Assembly: GCA_021808665.1 (NCBI GenBank)
Contig: JAKBBA010000002.1
Span: 62,001 to 126,000, forward strand
DNA length: 64,000 bases
Source: Actinomycetes bacterium
GTDB lineage: Bacteria; Actinomycetota; Acidimicrobiia; Acidimicrobiales; Palsa-688
Direction: 5' to 3'
In this document: positions 8,510 to 17,763 of the stretch, in pieces
Layout: each line of letters starts with the position of its first letter
Position numbering within the stretch: position 1 is the stretch's first letter
Notes under the pieces: model-generated
The model's database searches: none
Told to the model about the DNA's origin: nothing
What the model saw: the letters and a program-made list of their open reading frames with translations, nothing else
Translations under genes and position numbers: made by a program

Positions 8510-9640
8510 TCAACCCGCGCTAGCCGGACGAGCCGACATTGTAACGAAGTCCCGGGCCCACGACGGATTGAAGAAGGTGGCGGGACCCTGCACAGTGGAA
8601 GCCACCAGCTTCGATCCGTTCGCCGGTGAGGCGAGACCGCCGGCAGGGGGATCATAGGTGACGAGCACGGTCCAGTTGGGATTTATGTCGAGTTGCATGC
8701 CGCGAACAGCGCCCGCCGCGACGAGCAGTTGAGCTAGCTGCAACGGAGCTAGTGAAGGACCGGTGACGTAGACCAGCGCCCCGTCGGAAGTGATCCCGAG
8801 CCCTGAACGCCACTGGTTCTCGATGCCGGCACCGACGCACGAGTCGACGCCGCAGGTAGCGCCCCAGTCGAGCCAGTACGGGGTGGAAGCTAGGGACGTG
8901 GGAGCTCCATTGGCTACTAAGGGGACCAGGTTCTGGCGGACCGACACTACGTTGGGAGTCATGGTCACGTCGGAGCCCCAAGCCCCGATGTCTACGCTAC
9001 CGTCAGAGTAGATGACCAACGAAGCTGCCCCTGTCACCAGCGGGTCGATAATCTTGCCCTCGGTGTAGTAGCCACCGTGGGCGACAGGCATCATGAAACC
9101 GCCGTTGAAAGCCGCCACGAGGCTCGCCGCTTGGGCAGGAAGCACTGGAGCCGTGAATATGTAGGGCCCTCCTCCAGGGCTGAGCGAACCCGAGTACAGC
9201 CTGGCGGACAAAAGGCGAGTGTCCATCCACGCGATGCCGGCTGCTGTCGTGCCCCCGGGTGGCACGAGCGACGTCTCGTAGACCGCTGCGTGCCCGTTGA
9301 CGGTACGTCCCGCCGGCGTCCAGACGCCCTGGTTGGCGACCTGACCTCCGCCTACCGGGGTCAGAGGGCTCGGCACAGGTAACGGAGTCGGGCCAGGCGG
9401 CACCGTCGTAGTGGACGTCGTCGTCGAAGAGGCCGTGGTAGCCGGATCCTTCGTCACCGGCACCACGCTGGAGGCACTTCCCGTCGTCCCGCTAGAGCCT
9501 GTGCCGGCCCCAGCGGCCGCCTTAGTAGTTGCGCCGGTAGCGCCGCAGGCTGCCGCTACGATCGTCCCTGAGACGATCAGCGCAACCAGCTTCCCTCGGC
9601 GGGCAATGTCACGTCGAAACACCGCAAGAGGGTATGTCAC
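8510..9640 (-). CDS. Secreted lipoprotein of the phosphodiester glycosidase (NAGPA) family
   Basis: This 376-residue protein has a signal peptide (KLVALIVSGTIVAAAC) with a probable lipobox ending at C32, then about 55 residues rich in Ser, Thr and Gly that would form a flexible stalk. The C-terminal domain shows GGFMMPVAHGGYYTEGK, LVIYSDGSVDIGAWG, VRQNLVPLV and MQLDINPNW, the pattern of the phosphodiester glycosidase domain that cleaves sugar-phosphodiester bonds. It probably acts on the outer face of the membrane. It is directly followed by the serine-palmitoyltransferase-like gene at a two-base gap, an association that could point to cell-envelope lipids. The GTG start lacks a clear ribosome site. 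Confidence 0.75.
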   Translation of the reverse strand: MTYPLAVFRRDIARRGKLVALIVSGTIVAAACGATGATTKAAAGAGTGSSGTTGSASSVVPVTKDPATTASSTTTSTTTVPPGPTPLPVPSPLTPVGGGQVANQGVWTPAGRTVNGHAAVYETSLVPPGGTTAAGIAWMDTRLLSARLYSGSLSPGGGPYIFTAPVLPAQAASLVAAFNGGFMMPVAHGGYYTEGKIIDPLVTGAASLVIYSDGSVDIGAWGSDVTMTPNVVSVRQNLVPLVANGAPTSLASTPYWLDWGATCGVDSCVGAGIENQWRSGLGITSDGALVYVTGPSLAPLQLAQLLVAAGAVRGMQLDINPNWTVLVTYDPPAGGLASPANGSKLVASTVQGPATFFNPSWARDFVTMSARPASAG

Positions 9641-9686
9641 CCCGGCAGCGGGCGGGGCGCGGTCGCACTCCCCCGCTGCTGCTTTG

Positions 9687-10166
9687 TTAAGAGTCGGAGG
9701 TTACGATCCGCTCCAGATTGTCCAGCGAGCGTTCCAGCATCTCCACGGGAACGATCGGCCACTGCCTCGCCCCGCGGCTCTCCTCGGGCAGGCCCGACCA
9801 GTCGCAGTAATTGGTCACCGTGCAAGCGGCGTCGCCGTCAGGCTCAATCTGCCACCCGTAGACGTGCCCTACCGGCGGTTTGTCGATTCCTGCCACGTTC
9901 CACTCCAAGAGCCGGCCTGCGACGATGGCGGTGACCGTGTTGCGGACCTTGTACTTTCCCATGCCTGGGATGTCGTTCAGCGGAGCGCGGTCCATGTCAA
10001 CGTCGAAATACTGTCCTACTTCGCTCAGACGGGACTCTCCCCCGGCCGCTTCGAGCATCCCTGAGCCGTCGATACGCACGTGCCCGTGCGGATCCGTGAC
10101 CACCTCGAAAACCCGGCTCGCCGGCACGGCGATCCGCCTTGTCACGCTTACCCGCTCCTCTGGCAT
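9687..10166 (-). CDS. SRPBCC-fold (START/Bet v1-like) protein
   Basis: This 159-residue protein begins MPEERVSVTRRIAVPASRVF, the standard opening of SRPBCC polyketide-cyclase/dehydrase-like proteins, followed by FEVVTDPHGHVRIDGSG and ending with a long C-terminal helix (VEMLERSLDNLERIV). The fold binds hydrophobic ligands; the ligand here is unknown. I chose the ATG at 10166 because GGAG lies six bases upstream; a GTG at 10199 has no such site. A promoter with TTGACG and TAGATA lies just upstream, so this gene can be transcribed apart from the thiolase-like gene before it. Confidence 0.78.
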   Translation of the reverse strand: MPEERVSVTRRIAVPASRVFEVVTDPHGHVRIDGSGMLEAAGGESRLSEVGQYFDVDMDRAPLNDIPGMGKYKVRNTVTAIVAGRLLEWNVAGIDKPPVGHVYGWQIEPDGDAACTVTNYCDWSGLPEESRGARQWPIVPVEMLERSLDNLERIVTSDS

Positions 10167-10200
10167 TTCTAGCTCCTCGTCCGTCGTATCAAATGTCACT

Positions 10201-10228
10201 TATCTACCACACTTTCTCCAACCGTCAA
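10201..10228 (-). promoter_or_regulatory. Putative sigma-70 promoter of the SRPBCC gene
   Basis: On the minus strand TTGACG (10228-10223) and TAGATA (10206-10201) are separated by 16 bases. The element overlaps the stop codon of the upstream thiolase-like gene and lies about 35 bases before the chosen start. Confidence 0.5.
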
Positions 10229-11676
10229 AACGACAGCGTGGCGTCGCCGTGACGTCTCGCGTCGACCCCGGCGAGGCCTTCGCCCATCGCCTGGCTCATA
10301 GCATCCGGATCCGACGACCTGGCCCATCCCCGGGCAGCGTCGGCGCCGAGTACAGAGCAAAGCAGGTACGCGGGCCCCTGCCTGTCGAAGACTACGGTAG
10401 CGGCCTCGACGGTGACTACTCCGGCGTAGTCGCCAGGAAGCTCGCGCCTCGCTCGTAGTACCGCCGAGTCCTGGCAGTCGACATGGTCGAACGTGACGCT
10501 TGGCGAGTTGGAGAAGATGCCCACCGAGTGCTTCGTAGCGACGCCGCCGTTGGCGTGCACGAGACCGTACCCACCTCCTCGGACGGCGTCGACCATGGCT
10601 GCAAGCGAGTGCCCGACTGCGTTGCCAACGGGAGCTCCGGCGAAACCGAGGCCCCCGGTGAGAGTCAAATCCCTCCCCTCCCCTAATCCCAGGGCAGCCG
10701 CCGATATCTCTACTATCGAAGGAAAACAGGAGTACAAGTCGACGTGGCTTATCTGTTCAGGGGTGAGCCCTGCGTGACGGTAGGCGACAGATGCTGCTGC
10801 CTCCAAAGACGGGCAGCGGTGCAGCACGTCGCGATTCGCGAGCCTCCACGTCTCGTGCGCCGAGGCGACCACCAGCGGGAATACCATCCTGTCGGCGGGC
10901 ACGCCGGCACTCAGGGCCACCTCCGCGTCGCAGACAAGAAGCGCTGAGGCCATGTCGACGGTGTTGTTAGCAACCATCGCCTTGGTGTAGGGGAAGGCGA
11001 TCATCCGGTTGTCTGTAGAAGGTTCCCGGATTTCGGAGGGGCTCAACACCCCGGTCTGCCATGAGCCCGGGTTGCGGGCCGCAACTGCGCTGAAGCGCGC
11101 CCACAGGTTGGCGACGCGGTCTCGGTGCTCTTCAACGGTATCGCCGATGGCCGAGCGAAGGCTGTCCTCGATCAGAGCGTAGCCGTGCGCGGGGGGGCCG
11201 ACCGTAACGGTCTCTTGGATCATCTCCTCGGGGAACCCGCCGAGCTTTTCGGGTTCCCCTTCGCCTGGGTCGGTCATCCATCTAGGCTCGGCACCGGAGC
11301 GTTTAAGACGCTGATGGCTCCAGCGCGCCTCCCCGCCTACCACCAGCGCAACGTCGAGCTCACCCCGAGAGATCCGCTGCGCCGCCACGGCGAGCATCTC
11401 CTGGGGTCCCGTGCCCGAGACAGAGCTTAGAGCCGTCCTGGCGTCGTGACACCCGATCATCGACGCGACGAGCTGGGCGGGGTTCCGGTAGCGGAACCAC
11501 CCGCCTGCCACACCCAACCAATCGATCCGACGAAGCAGCGAGACGGCCCCGGCGTCACGGGCCGCCTCGCTGGCAGCCTGAGCCATCAGCTCAATGGGGC
11601 CGAGAGCTTCGTTGATGTCCACGCTACCCGGGCGTTGAAGCACCTGGGCTGCTCCCACTATCGCCGCTACAGGCAA
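10225..11676 (-). CDS. Thiolase-like protein (TLP1-type) without the nucleophilic cysteine
   Basis: This 483-residue thiolase-fold protein reads PVAAIVGAAQVLQRPG at the N terminus and GLGFAGAPVGNAVGHSLA and NGGVATKHSVGIF toward the C terminus. It has an extra C-terminal domain of about 85 residues, as in mycobacterial thiolase-like protein type 1. Where thiolases have the catalytic Cys in a C-x-S-G motif, this protein has SSVSG (84-88), with Ser85 at the expected Cys position, so normal thiolysis is doubtful. The TTG start at 11676 has a perfect AGGAGG six bases upstream; a longer frame to 11934 is rejected. Confidence 0.82.
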   Translation of the reverse strand: MPVAAIVGAAQVLQRPGSVDINEALGPIELMAQAASEAARDAGAVSLLRRIDWLGVAGGWFRYRNPAQLVASMIGCHDARTALSSVSGTGPQEMLAVAAQRISRGELDVALVVGGEARWSHQRLKRSGAEPRWMTDPGEGEPEKLGGFPEEMIQETVTVGPPAHGYALIEDSLRSAIGDTVEEHRDRVANLWARFSAVAARNPGSWQTGVLSPSEIREPSTDNRMIAFPYTKAMVANNTVDMASALLVCDAEVALSAGVPADRMVFPLVVASAHETWRLANRDVLHRCPSLEAAASVAYRHAGLTPEQISHVDLYSCFPSIVEISAAALGLGEGRDLTLTGGLGFAGAPVGNAVGHSLAAMVDAVRGGGYGLVHANGGVATKHSVGIFSNSPSVTFDHVDCQDSAVLRARRELPGDYAGVVTVEAATVVFDRQGPAYLLCSVLGADAARGWARSSDPDAMSQAMGEGLAGVDARRHGDATLSF

Positions 11677-11859
11677 GGGCGTCCTCCTATTCGATTCTTT
11701 TCGACCTTTGCACACCGGTGCTCGCCGGTTCAAGGTCGCCACCCACCTTGGCGGTTCGCAGGGACCCACAACACGTTTGCTAGCACCCGAGGCCCATAAT
11801 AAAAAGGTGGGATTTTTTCGGGTCTGCCTCACCACCCCCTCAGGGCCGGCGGGCGGACG
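11677..11859. promoter_or_regulatory. Divergent intergenic region with an AT-rich patch
   Basis: The 183 bases between the thiolase-like gene and the ABC exporter contain an AT-rich patch at about 11796-11819, unusual against the GC-rich background. On the minus strand TATTAT (11801-11796) fits the TANNNT -10 pattern and would give the thiolase gene a leader of about 110 bases. I see no clear -35 on either strand. Confidence 0.35.
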
Positions 11860-14800
11860 TTGAGCCCAGCCGTCACCGAGTTCGCCGCCCCGTCCGCCTG
11901 GCGAGAGCAGGCCAGGGCTTTCCTGCGCCCACACCGCTTCAAGCTGGTGGTCAGCCTGATCGCATCCGCCGTGTCGATGGGAGCGCTCGCAGCGATACCC
12001 GTCCTGCAGCGTTCGGTGATCGACGGCGACGTCGCCGGCCGCCGGGCCATCGGCGTAGCCCTTGTCGCCCTCATGGGAGTCGGGGTGCTCCGTTTCGCCA
12101 CCTCCCTCCTACGTCGCTTTGTCGGAGGGCGAGTCAGCTTCGACGTACAGCTAGACGTCCGCAACGCCATCTACAAGCATTTGCTTGAGCTCGACATGTC
12201 CGTGCACGACGGGTTGCAAACCGGACAGCTCGTTTCGAGAGCCAACAGCGACCTCGGGCTGATCCAACAGCTCCTCGCCTGGGGGCCGATGGTGTTTGGA
12301 AGCGTGCTCCAAGCTGTTATCTCCCTTGCGGTGATGGCGTTTCTCAACCTTCCGCTCTTCGCAGTGGCCTTGATTGTCCCAGTGGCCACGTTCCGCTCGG
12401 CCCGGTCCCTGCGCCACAGCGTCTTCCCTTCCAGCTGGGACGCTCAGAGCCAGGAGGCGGAGTTGACGAGCCTCGTAGAGGAGGCCACAAGCGGCGTCCG
12501 GGTAGTGAAGGCGTTCGGACGCGAGGCAGGAGAGGTGGAGCGCTACACCGCTGGAGCCACGAAGCTTTACTCGTCGCGGCTACGTAACATCCGCCTCCGC
12601 GCCCGTATGACGGCGGAGCTCCAGTCGATCCCCTCGATCGGCCAGTTCGGAGTGCTCGCACTTGGGGGTTGGTTCGCCTTGGACGGCCGGATCTCGATCG
12701 GCACTTTCGTGGCGTTCACAACCTACATGACCCAGCTCGCTGCGCCAGCGAGGATGCTGGCAGGGATCTTGACGGTAGGTCAGCAGGCTAGGGCGGGGAT
12801 CGAACGGGTAACAGAGATCCTCGAGCTTGAACCGAACATGGTCGAAAGTCCCGATGCCGTTCCGCTTGCTCGGGTAGCCGGCTCGGTCGACTTCGACTCG
12901 GTCGATGTCGTGTACGGCGAAGACGCCGGGCATCCTGTGCTCACCGGCGTAACACTCCACATAGACCCCGGCGAGGCGGTGGCGGTTATCGGGCCTTCCG
13001 GGTCCGGCAAGTCAAGCCTCTGCGCTCTCGTAGCGCGACTATACGACCCACGCTCGGGTACCGTTCGACTCGACGGAACCGACATCCGTACTGTGACTTT
13101 GCACTCGCTGCGCCGCCAGGTCGGCATGGTCTTCGAAGACAGCTTTCTCTTCGGTTCGACGATAGCCGATAACGTCCGTTTCGGCCGTCCGGGGGCGACC
13201 GACGAGGAGGTTAGAGCCGTCTGTCAGATCGCCCAGGCGGCCAGTTTCATAGAAGCCCTTCCAAGCGGTTACCGCACCGTCGTGGGCGAGGGTGGTATCA
13301 CCTTGTCGGGAGGGCAGCGCCAGCGCATCGCCCTGGCCCGGACTCTTCTAGGAGATCCGCAGGTCCTGGTCCTAGACGACGCTACTTCGGCCGTCGATCC
13401 CCACACCGAGTCGCTCATAATCAGCGCACTTCGTAACCTAGCGAACCGGCCGACGATAATCGTCACCTCCCAGAGGCCCTCAGTGCTGGGACTAGTCGAC
13501 AGGGTCGCGATGCTCGAAGGCGGCCGCCTGATCGACGAGGGTAAACCGGCCGACCTCGCGGAGCGATCCGAGTGGATGAGAACGTTCATGGACCTTGGTG
13601 GCGACGGCGCCCACCCGGGCCGCCCACAAGACCAATCCCCCTCCAAGGTCCCGGCGGGCACCCCACTTGGAACTCCAGGTCCGGTGCTCGCCCCGGCGGG
13701 GGCTTACGGTCGAGGCTCCCGGGGCGGGCACGGGGGAGGCGGCCAGGGCTGGATAGCCATGCTCGGCCAGCCACCTCCGGCGATGCGCGAGCGGATTGCT
13801 GGACTGCCACCGGCGAACGACCTACCCAGAGTGGACGTTCAGGCTCAGGTTCAGGCCCGAGGAGCACTGCGCCTGCGTAGCTTCCTACTGCCTTGGAAGG
13901 GCGCCCTTGCCGCAAGCCTGGCGCTCGTGGCGATCGACGCTCTGAGCGGCCTCGTCAGCCCGCTACTGATACGTGCCGGCATCGATAGCGGAGTGGAAGC
14001 TCACTCCAAGGGCACCCTGATCCTGGTGGTGGCCGCCTTCTTGGTGGTGACTCTGATCGCATGGTGGGACCAGTGGGCGGAGACAGTCCAAACAGGCCGT
14101 ACCGGGGAGTCGATACTGCTGGGCCTTCGGGTGCGCCTGTTCGCTGCGCTGCAACGCCTCGGCGTCGACTTCTACGAGTCGGAGATGACCGGCCGGATCG
14201 TCACCCGGGTTACTAACGATGTCCAAGCCCTCTCCCAACTCTTGCAGAACGGTCTCGTCAACGCTCTTGTCAGCTTCGCCAGCTTCGCCGGGATCGTGAT
14301 AGTCCTCTTCGCAAGCGACGCAGAGCTTGCGTTAGTCGCAGTTTCGGTGATCCCGATCCTTGTGGCGGCGACAGTCATCTACCGGATCCGTTCGAGCCGG
14401 GCCTATGACCGCCAGCGCGACGCTGTAGCAGCCGTCAACGCTCACCTGCAGGAGAGCATCTCGGGTGTGCGGGTGGTGCAAGCCCTCGGACGTGAGGAGG
14501 CAGGTCTGCATACCTTCTCCCATATCGGCGTCGGCTACCGTGACGCCAGCCTGGCAGCCCTCTCCGTGCAGGCTTCCTACATCGCCCTGTCGGATCTTCT
14601 GGCGTCGACATCCACCGTGCTCGTGCTGTGGGTAGGCTCCGGGCTCGTCGTCGACCACAAGCTCCCGATTGGCGCCCTGGTCGCTTTCCTGCTCTACGTG
14701 ACTCAACTGTTCTCCCCAGTCCAGCAGCTAGCCCAAACCTTCGACTCCTACCAGAGGGCTCTCGCCGCAGCTCGCAAGATCAACTCGGTGCTAAGCGAGA

Positions 14801-15609
14801 CGCCCTCGGTCGTCTCTCCCCTTGAGGGCTTGGACGCCTCGACCCTGCAGGGCAGCGTCACGCTGAGATCGGTCTCGTTTCGCTACCGGGGCACCAGGAG
14901 AAACGCCCTCACCGACGTCGACCTCGACGTTCCCGCAGGCCAGCACGTGGCCCTCGTCGGCGAGACCGGCGCGGGAAAGTCCACCCTGTTGAAGCTCATA
15001 GCCCGCTTCCACGACCCCACCCACGGGTCGCTGCTCGTGGACGGGACCGACGCCAGCGGCTTCGACTTGCGCTCCTACCGTTCGCGGCTCGGCTACGTAC
15101 CCCAAGAGCCGTTTCTTTTCACCGCCTCAATTGCGGACAATGTCGCCTATGGCCGGCCCGACGCCACGCGTGACGAGATCGTCGAGGCCGCCCGCGCTGT
15201 CGGCGCGCACGCGATAATCGAAGCACTCCCCGGCGGCTACGATCACGTAGTAGGCAAGCGGGGCAGGTCTCTGTCTGCGGGGGAACTGCAGCTGGTATGC
15301 CTGGCCAGAGCCCTCCTTGTGGATCCGGCGATCTTGCTCCTAGACGAGGCCACCTCCAACTTGGATCCCGCCGCCGAGGGGCTCGTCCAGACGGCGATGG
15401 AGACTGTCACCGAAGGAAGGACCACCTTCGTGATCGCCCACCGCTTGTCAACGGCCCGCAGCATGGACCGTATCGTCGTTATCAGCTCCGGCAGAGTCAC
15501 CGAGGACGGCACGCACGACGACCTTGTCGACGCGGGCGGGTGGTATCAGCGTTCTTGGGAGGCCACGCTCGCAGCGCAAGGGCCTCCCGCGACTGGGCGC
15601 CGCCCCTGA
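11860..15609 (+). CDS. Single-chain ABC exporter with two TMD-NBD halves and one degenerate ATP site
   Basis: This 1249-residue protein is two ABC exporter half-transporters in one chain, each with six predicted membrane helices and an ATPase domain, joined by a Gly/Pro-rich linker (about 590-670). NBD1 has Walker A GPSGSGKSS (378-386) and signature LSGGQ (482), but Asp507 replaces the catalytic Glu and Gln538 the switch His. NBD2 has Walker A GETGAGKST (1034), LLLDEATS with Glu1163, His1194, but a weakened signature LSAGE (1138). This gives one consensus and one degenerate ATP site, as in heterodimeric multidrug or lipid exporters such as TM287/288. The substrate is unknown. The TTG start has no strong ribosome site. 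Confidence 0.9.
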   Translation: MSPAVTEFAAPSAWREQARAFLRPHRFKLVVSLIASAVSMGALAAIPVLQRSVIDGDVAGRRAIGVALVALMGVGVLRFATSLLRRFVGGRVSFDVQLDVRNAIYKHLLELDMSVHDGLQTGQLVSRANSDLGLIQQLLAWGPMVFGSVLQAVISLAVMAFLNLPLFAVALIVPVATFRSARSLRHSVFPSSWDAQSQEAELTSLVEEATSGVRVVKAFGREAGEVERYTAGATKLYSSRLRNIRLRARMTAELQSIPSIGQFGVLALGGWFALDGRISIGTFVAFTTYMTQLAAPARMLAGILTVGQQARAGIERVTEILELEPNMVESPDAVPLARVAGSVDFDSVDVVYGEDAGHPVLTGVTLHIDPGEAVAVIGPSGSGKSSLCALVARLYDPRSGTVRLDGTDIRTVTLHSLRRQVGMVFEDSFLFGSTIADNVRFGRPGATDEEVRAVCQIAQAASFIEALPSGYRTVVGEGGITLSGGQRQRIALARTLLGDPQVLVLDDATSAVDPHTESLIISALRNLANRPTIIVTSQRPSVLGLVDRVAMLEGGRLIDEGKPADLAERSEWMRTFMDLGGDGAHPGRPQDQSPSKVPAGTPLGTPGPVLAPAGAYGRGSRGGHGGGGQGWIAMLGQPPPAMRERIAGLPPANDLPRVDVQAQVQARGALRLRSFLLPWKGALAASLALVAIDALSGLVSPLLIRAGIDSGVEAHSKGTLILVVAAFLVVTLIAWWDQWAETVQTGRTGESILLGLRVRLFAALQRLGVDFYESEMTGRIVTRVTNDVQALSQLLQNGLVNALVSFASFAGIVIVLFASDAELALVAVSVIPILVAATVIYRIRSSRAYDRQRDAVAAVNAHLQESISGVRVVQALGREEAGLHTFSHIGVGYRDASLAALSVQASYIALSDLLASTSTVLVLWVGSGLVVDHKLPIGALVAFLLYVTQLFSPVQQLAQTFDSYQRALAAARKINSVLSETPSVVSPLEGLDASTLQGSVTLRSVSFRYRGTRRNALTDVDLDVPAGQHVALVGETGAGKSTLLKLIARFHDPTHGSLLVDGTDASGFDLRSYRSRLGYVPQEPFLFTASIADNVAYGRPDATRDEIVEAARAVGAHAIIEALPGGYDHVVGKRGRSLSAGELQLVCLARALLVDPAILLLDEATSNLDPAAEGLVQTAMETVTEGRTTFVIAHRLSTARSMDRIVVISSGRVTEDGTHDDLVDAGGWYQRSWEATLAAQGPPATGRRP

Positions 15610-15629
15610 CTGGGTCTCGTCTCGTTCCC

Positions 15630-17762
15630 TCAGCTGACCGGGTCGCCCGAGGTCGTCGCGATGGGCTCCTTTTCCCCTACCCCTTTGACGAGCAGGCGTA
15701 GTTGCTCCACGCTTCTCGGGCTGGTGAGTGAGCTCACCACGTCACCTTCGGCGAAGGTCGTCGATCCCGTCGCGAAAAGCAGGTCGTTACCCCGCTGCAC
15801 CGTGATGACCACGCAGCCAGTTGGCAGGCCTGCGCTTCTGATCGGCGTGCCGACCAGCTTTGATCGTGGGCCGATGCGCTCTTCGACCGCCACGGCGTTC
15901 GACGTTATCTGGGCGATCTTGCCGATGTTGGTGTCGAGCGACTGCCTGTAGGCGCGCACGATGTCGCTGATCGCTAGGATCCCGGCGACTTCGCGGTTCT
16001 TGCCCGTAACAGTAACCCAGTGTCCTCCGGCTTGGACCAGCGCTTCGAGACCGACGTCGAGCGTGGCGTCGACCGACACCGTGGTCGCGGTCGAGTCCGC
16101 AAGGTCCCCTACCCGTCGGCTCGTAGCGCCCTCATCGAGGACGGAGAGGGCCTCAACTTCGACAGTGCCTGCGTAGCTGCCATTCTCGTCCACGACCGGA
16201 GCCCCCGGCACCGCAGCGTTGCGAACCAGTGTGATCGCTTCGTGGACGGTCATCACATCGGTGAGGACCACCCTCGGCGAGTTGACCACTTCTGACACGC
16301 GGAGAGTCGCGAGAAGCGGAAGGCCGAACTGCAACCTGCTCACCGCCGAATCAGCGCGGGTCCTCAACTGGGAGCGGTAGATGCTGTCGTCGGCGCGCCC
16401 GACAATAAACCAGGCTATGGCTATGGCGATCATCGCCGGGCCGAGAAGGGCGATGCTTCCTGTCATCTGGGCGACCATCAGCATCACCGCGATGGGCGCC
16501 CGTGAGATGCCGCCGAAGACTGCCATCATCCCTACGATCACGAACGGCGCCGGGTCGTGGCCTACACCCGGGGCGATCGGTTCGAGGACACGCCACACAG
16601 CCAGACCAGTGAAAGCGCCGATGACCATTCCGGGACCGAACACCCCGCCGGACCCGCCGGTTCCGATGGACAAACCCGTGGCGAGGATGCGGGCGAGAGG
16701 CAACGCCAAGATGATGAGGATGGGCGTGTGGATCATCTCGGCGCTGAGACCTTTTTGAACCCAGCCGTATCCAGTGCCGACAACTTCCGGCAACCCCAAA
16801 GCGATTAGACCGACCATCAAAGCGCCGAGAGCGGGACGCAGCTTCTTGGAGAAAGGCAGGCGGTGCGACAGGTCGACAATCCCGTAGAACGACTTCGAGT
16901 ACAAAAGCCCGAGCCCGCCGGCTAGGACGCCGATAATCGCGAACCAAAGCAGCTGGATCGGCTGGTGGAAGTGGTAGCCGCCCGGTATGGCGAACAGAGG
17001 CTGATATCCGAAGAACGCTCCGAACACGGCGTAGGCGATGATCGACGCGAAAACGCCGGGCAGCAAGGCTTCGAACTCGAAGTCGTCGCGATAGACGATG
17101 TCGGCGGCGAGGACCGCCCCGCCGAGCGGGGCGCTGAAGATAGCCCCGATCCCCGACCCGATACCTACAGACACGGCGATTCGGCCATCCTCGGGCGACA
17201 AGTCGAGGATCCGTGCGAGCAAAGAACCGAACCCGGCGCTTATCTGCGCCGTCGGGCCCTCCCGGCCACCTGAACCGCCGGACCCGATAGTGAGAGCCGA
17301 CGCGACGATCTTCACCACGACGGCCCTCAGGCGGATGCCGCGGGGGTTGTGGTGCACGGCGTCGATGGCAGCGTCGGTCCCGTGGCCTTCGGCCTCGGGA
17401 GCCCACGTGAAGACCAAGAAACCCGACAGGAGCGCCCCGAGGACTACAACTAGGGGTATCGCCCACGCCCTCGCGTAGTGAGCGGATCCGGCGGCGTTAC
17501 CCTCGCCGGCTGGGGTCGGAACTTTGTAGCCGGCGAGAAAGCCTAGGAAGAAGTGCGTCGAGACGCTAAGAGCCTCGTAGAACACGACCGCCCCGAGTCC
17601 GGCTATGACGCCGATCACCGACGCGAGGATCAGCCATTTCGGCAGGTACGACATCGAGTTGATGCGGCTTCCCAACGCTCCGCCCGCCCGGCGCCACCCC
17701 GGCCTTGCTAGCAGGACACCTAGGCGTGAAGGAGACGGCGGACCATCTTTCGGCTGGGGCAT
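15630..17762 (-). CDS. ClC-family chloride channel/transporter with CBS and TrkA-C-like domains
   Basis: This 710-residue protein has a ClC membrane domain with the selectivity motifs GSGGSGGREGP, including the gating Glu, and GTGGSGGVFGPG. It continues with a cytoplasmic pair of CBS domains (VLTDVMTVHEAITLV onward) and a C-terminal TrkA-C-like domain (VVITVQRGNDLLFATG). CBS and TrkA-C domains commonly bind nucleotides and gate transport. Sequence alone does not decide between channel and proton-coupled exchanger. The ATG at 17762 is one base after the stop of the upstream TetR gene (TGACATG), so both are probably one operon and the longer frame to 17906 is rejected. Confidence 0.88.
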   Translation of the reverse strand: MPQPKDGPPSPSRLGVLLARPGWRRAGGALGSRINSMSYLPKWLILASVIGVIAGLGAVVFYEALSVSTHFFLGFLAGYKVPTPAGEGNAAGSAHYARAWAIPLVVVLGALLSGFLVFTWAPEAEGHGTDAAIDAVHHNPRGIRLRAVVVKIVASALTIGSGGSGGREGPTAQISAGFGSLLARILDLSPEDGRIAVSVGIGSGIGAIFSAPLGGAVLAADIVYRDDFEFEALLPGVFASIIAYAVFGAFFGYQPLFAIPGGYHFHQPIQLLWFAIIGVLAGGLGLLYSKSFYGIVDLSHRLPFSKKLRPALGALMVGLIALGLPEVVGTGYGWVQKGLSAEMIHTPILIILALPLARILATGLSIGTGGSGGVFGPGMVIGAFTGLAVWRVLEPIAPGVGHDPAPFVIVGMMAVFGGISRAPIAVMLMVAQMTGSIALLGPAMIAIAIAWFIVGRADDSIYRSQLRTRADSAVSRLQFGLPLLATLRVSEVVNSPRVVLTDVMTVHEAITLVRNAAVPGAPVVDENGSYAGTVEVEALSVLDEGATSRRVGDLADSTATTVSVDATLDVGLEALVQAGGHWVTVTGKNREVAGILAISDIVRAYRQSLDTNIGKIAQITSNAVAVEERIGPRSKLVGTPIRSAGLPTGCVVITVQRGNDLLFATGSTTFAEGDVVSSLTSPRSVEQLRLLVKGVGEKEPIATTSGDPVS

Positions 17763-17763
17763 G

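Noticed and set aside
16351..17466. 371-codon open frame on the minus strand inside the ClC gene
   Set aside because: It is in another frame of a clear ClC coding sequence and is very Arg-rich, a typical shadow frame.
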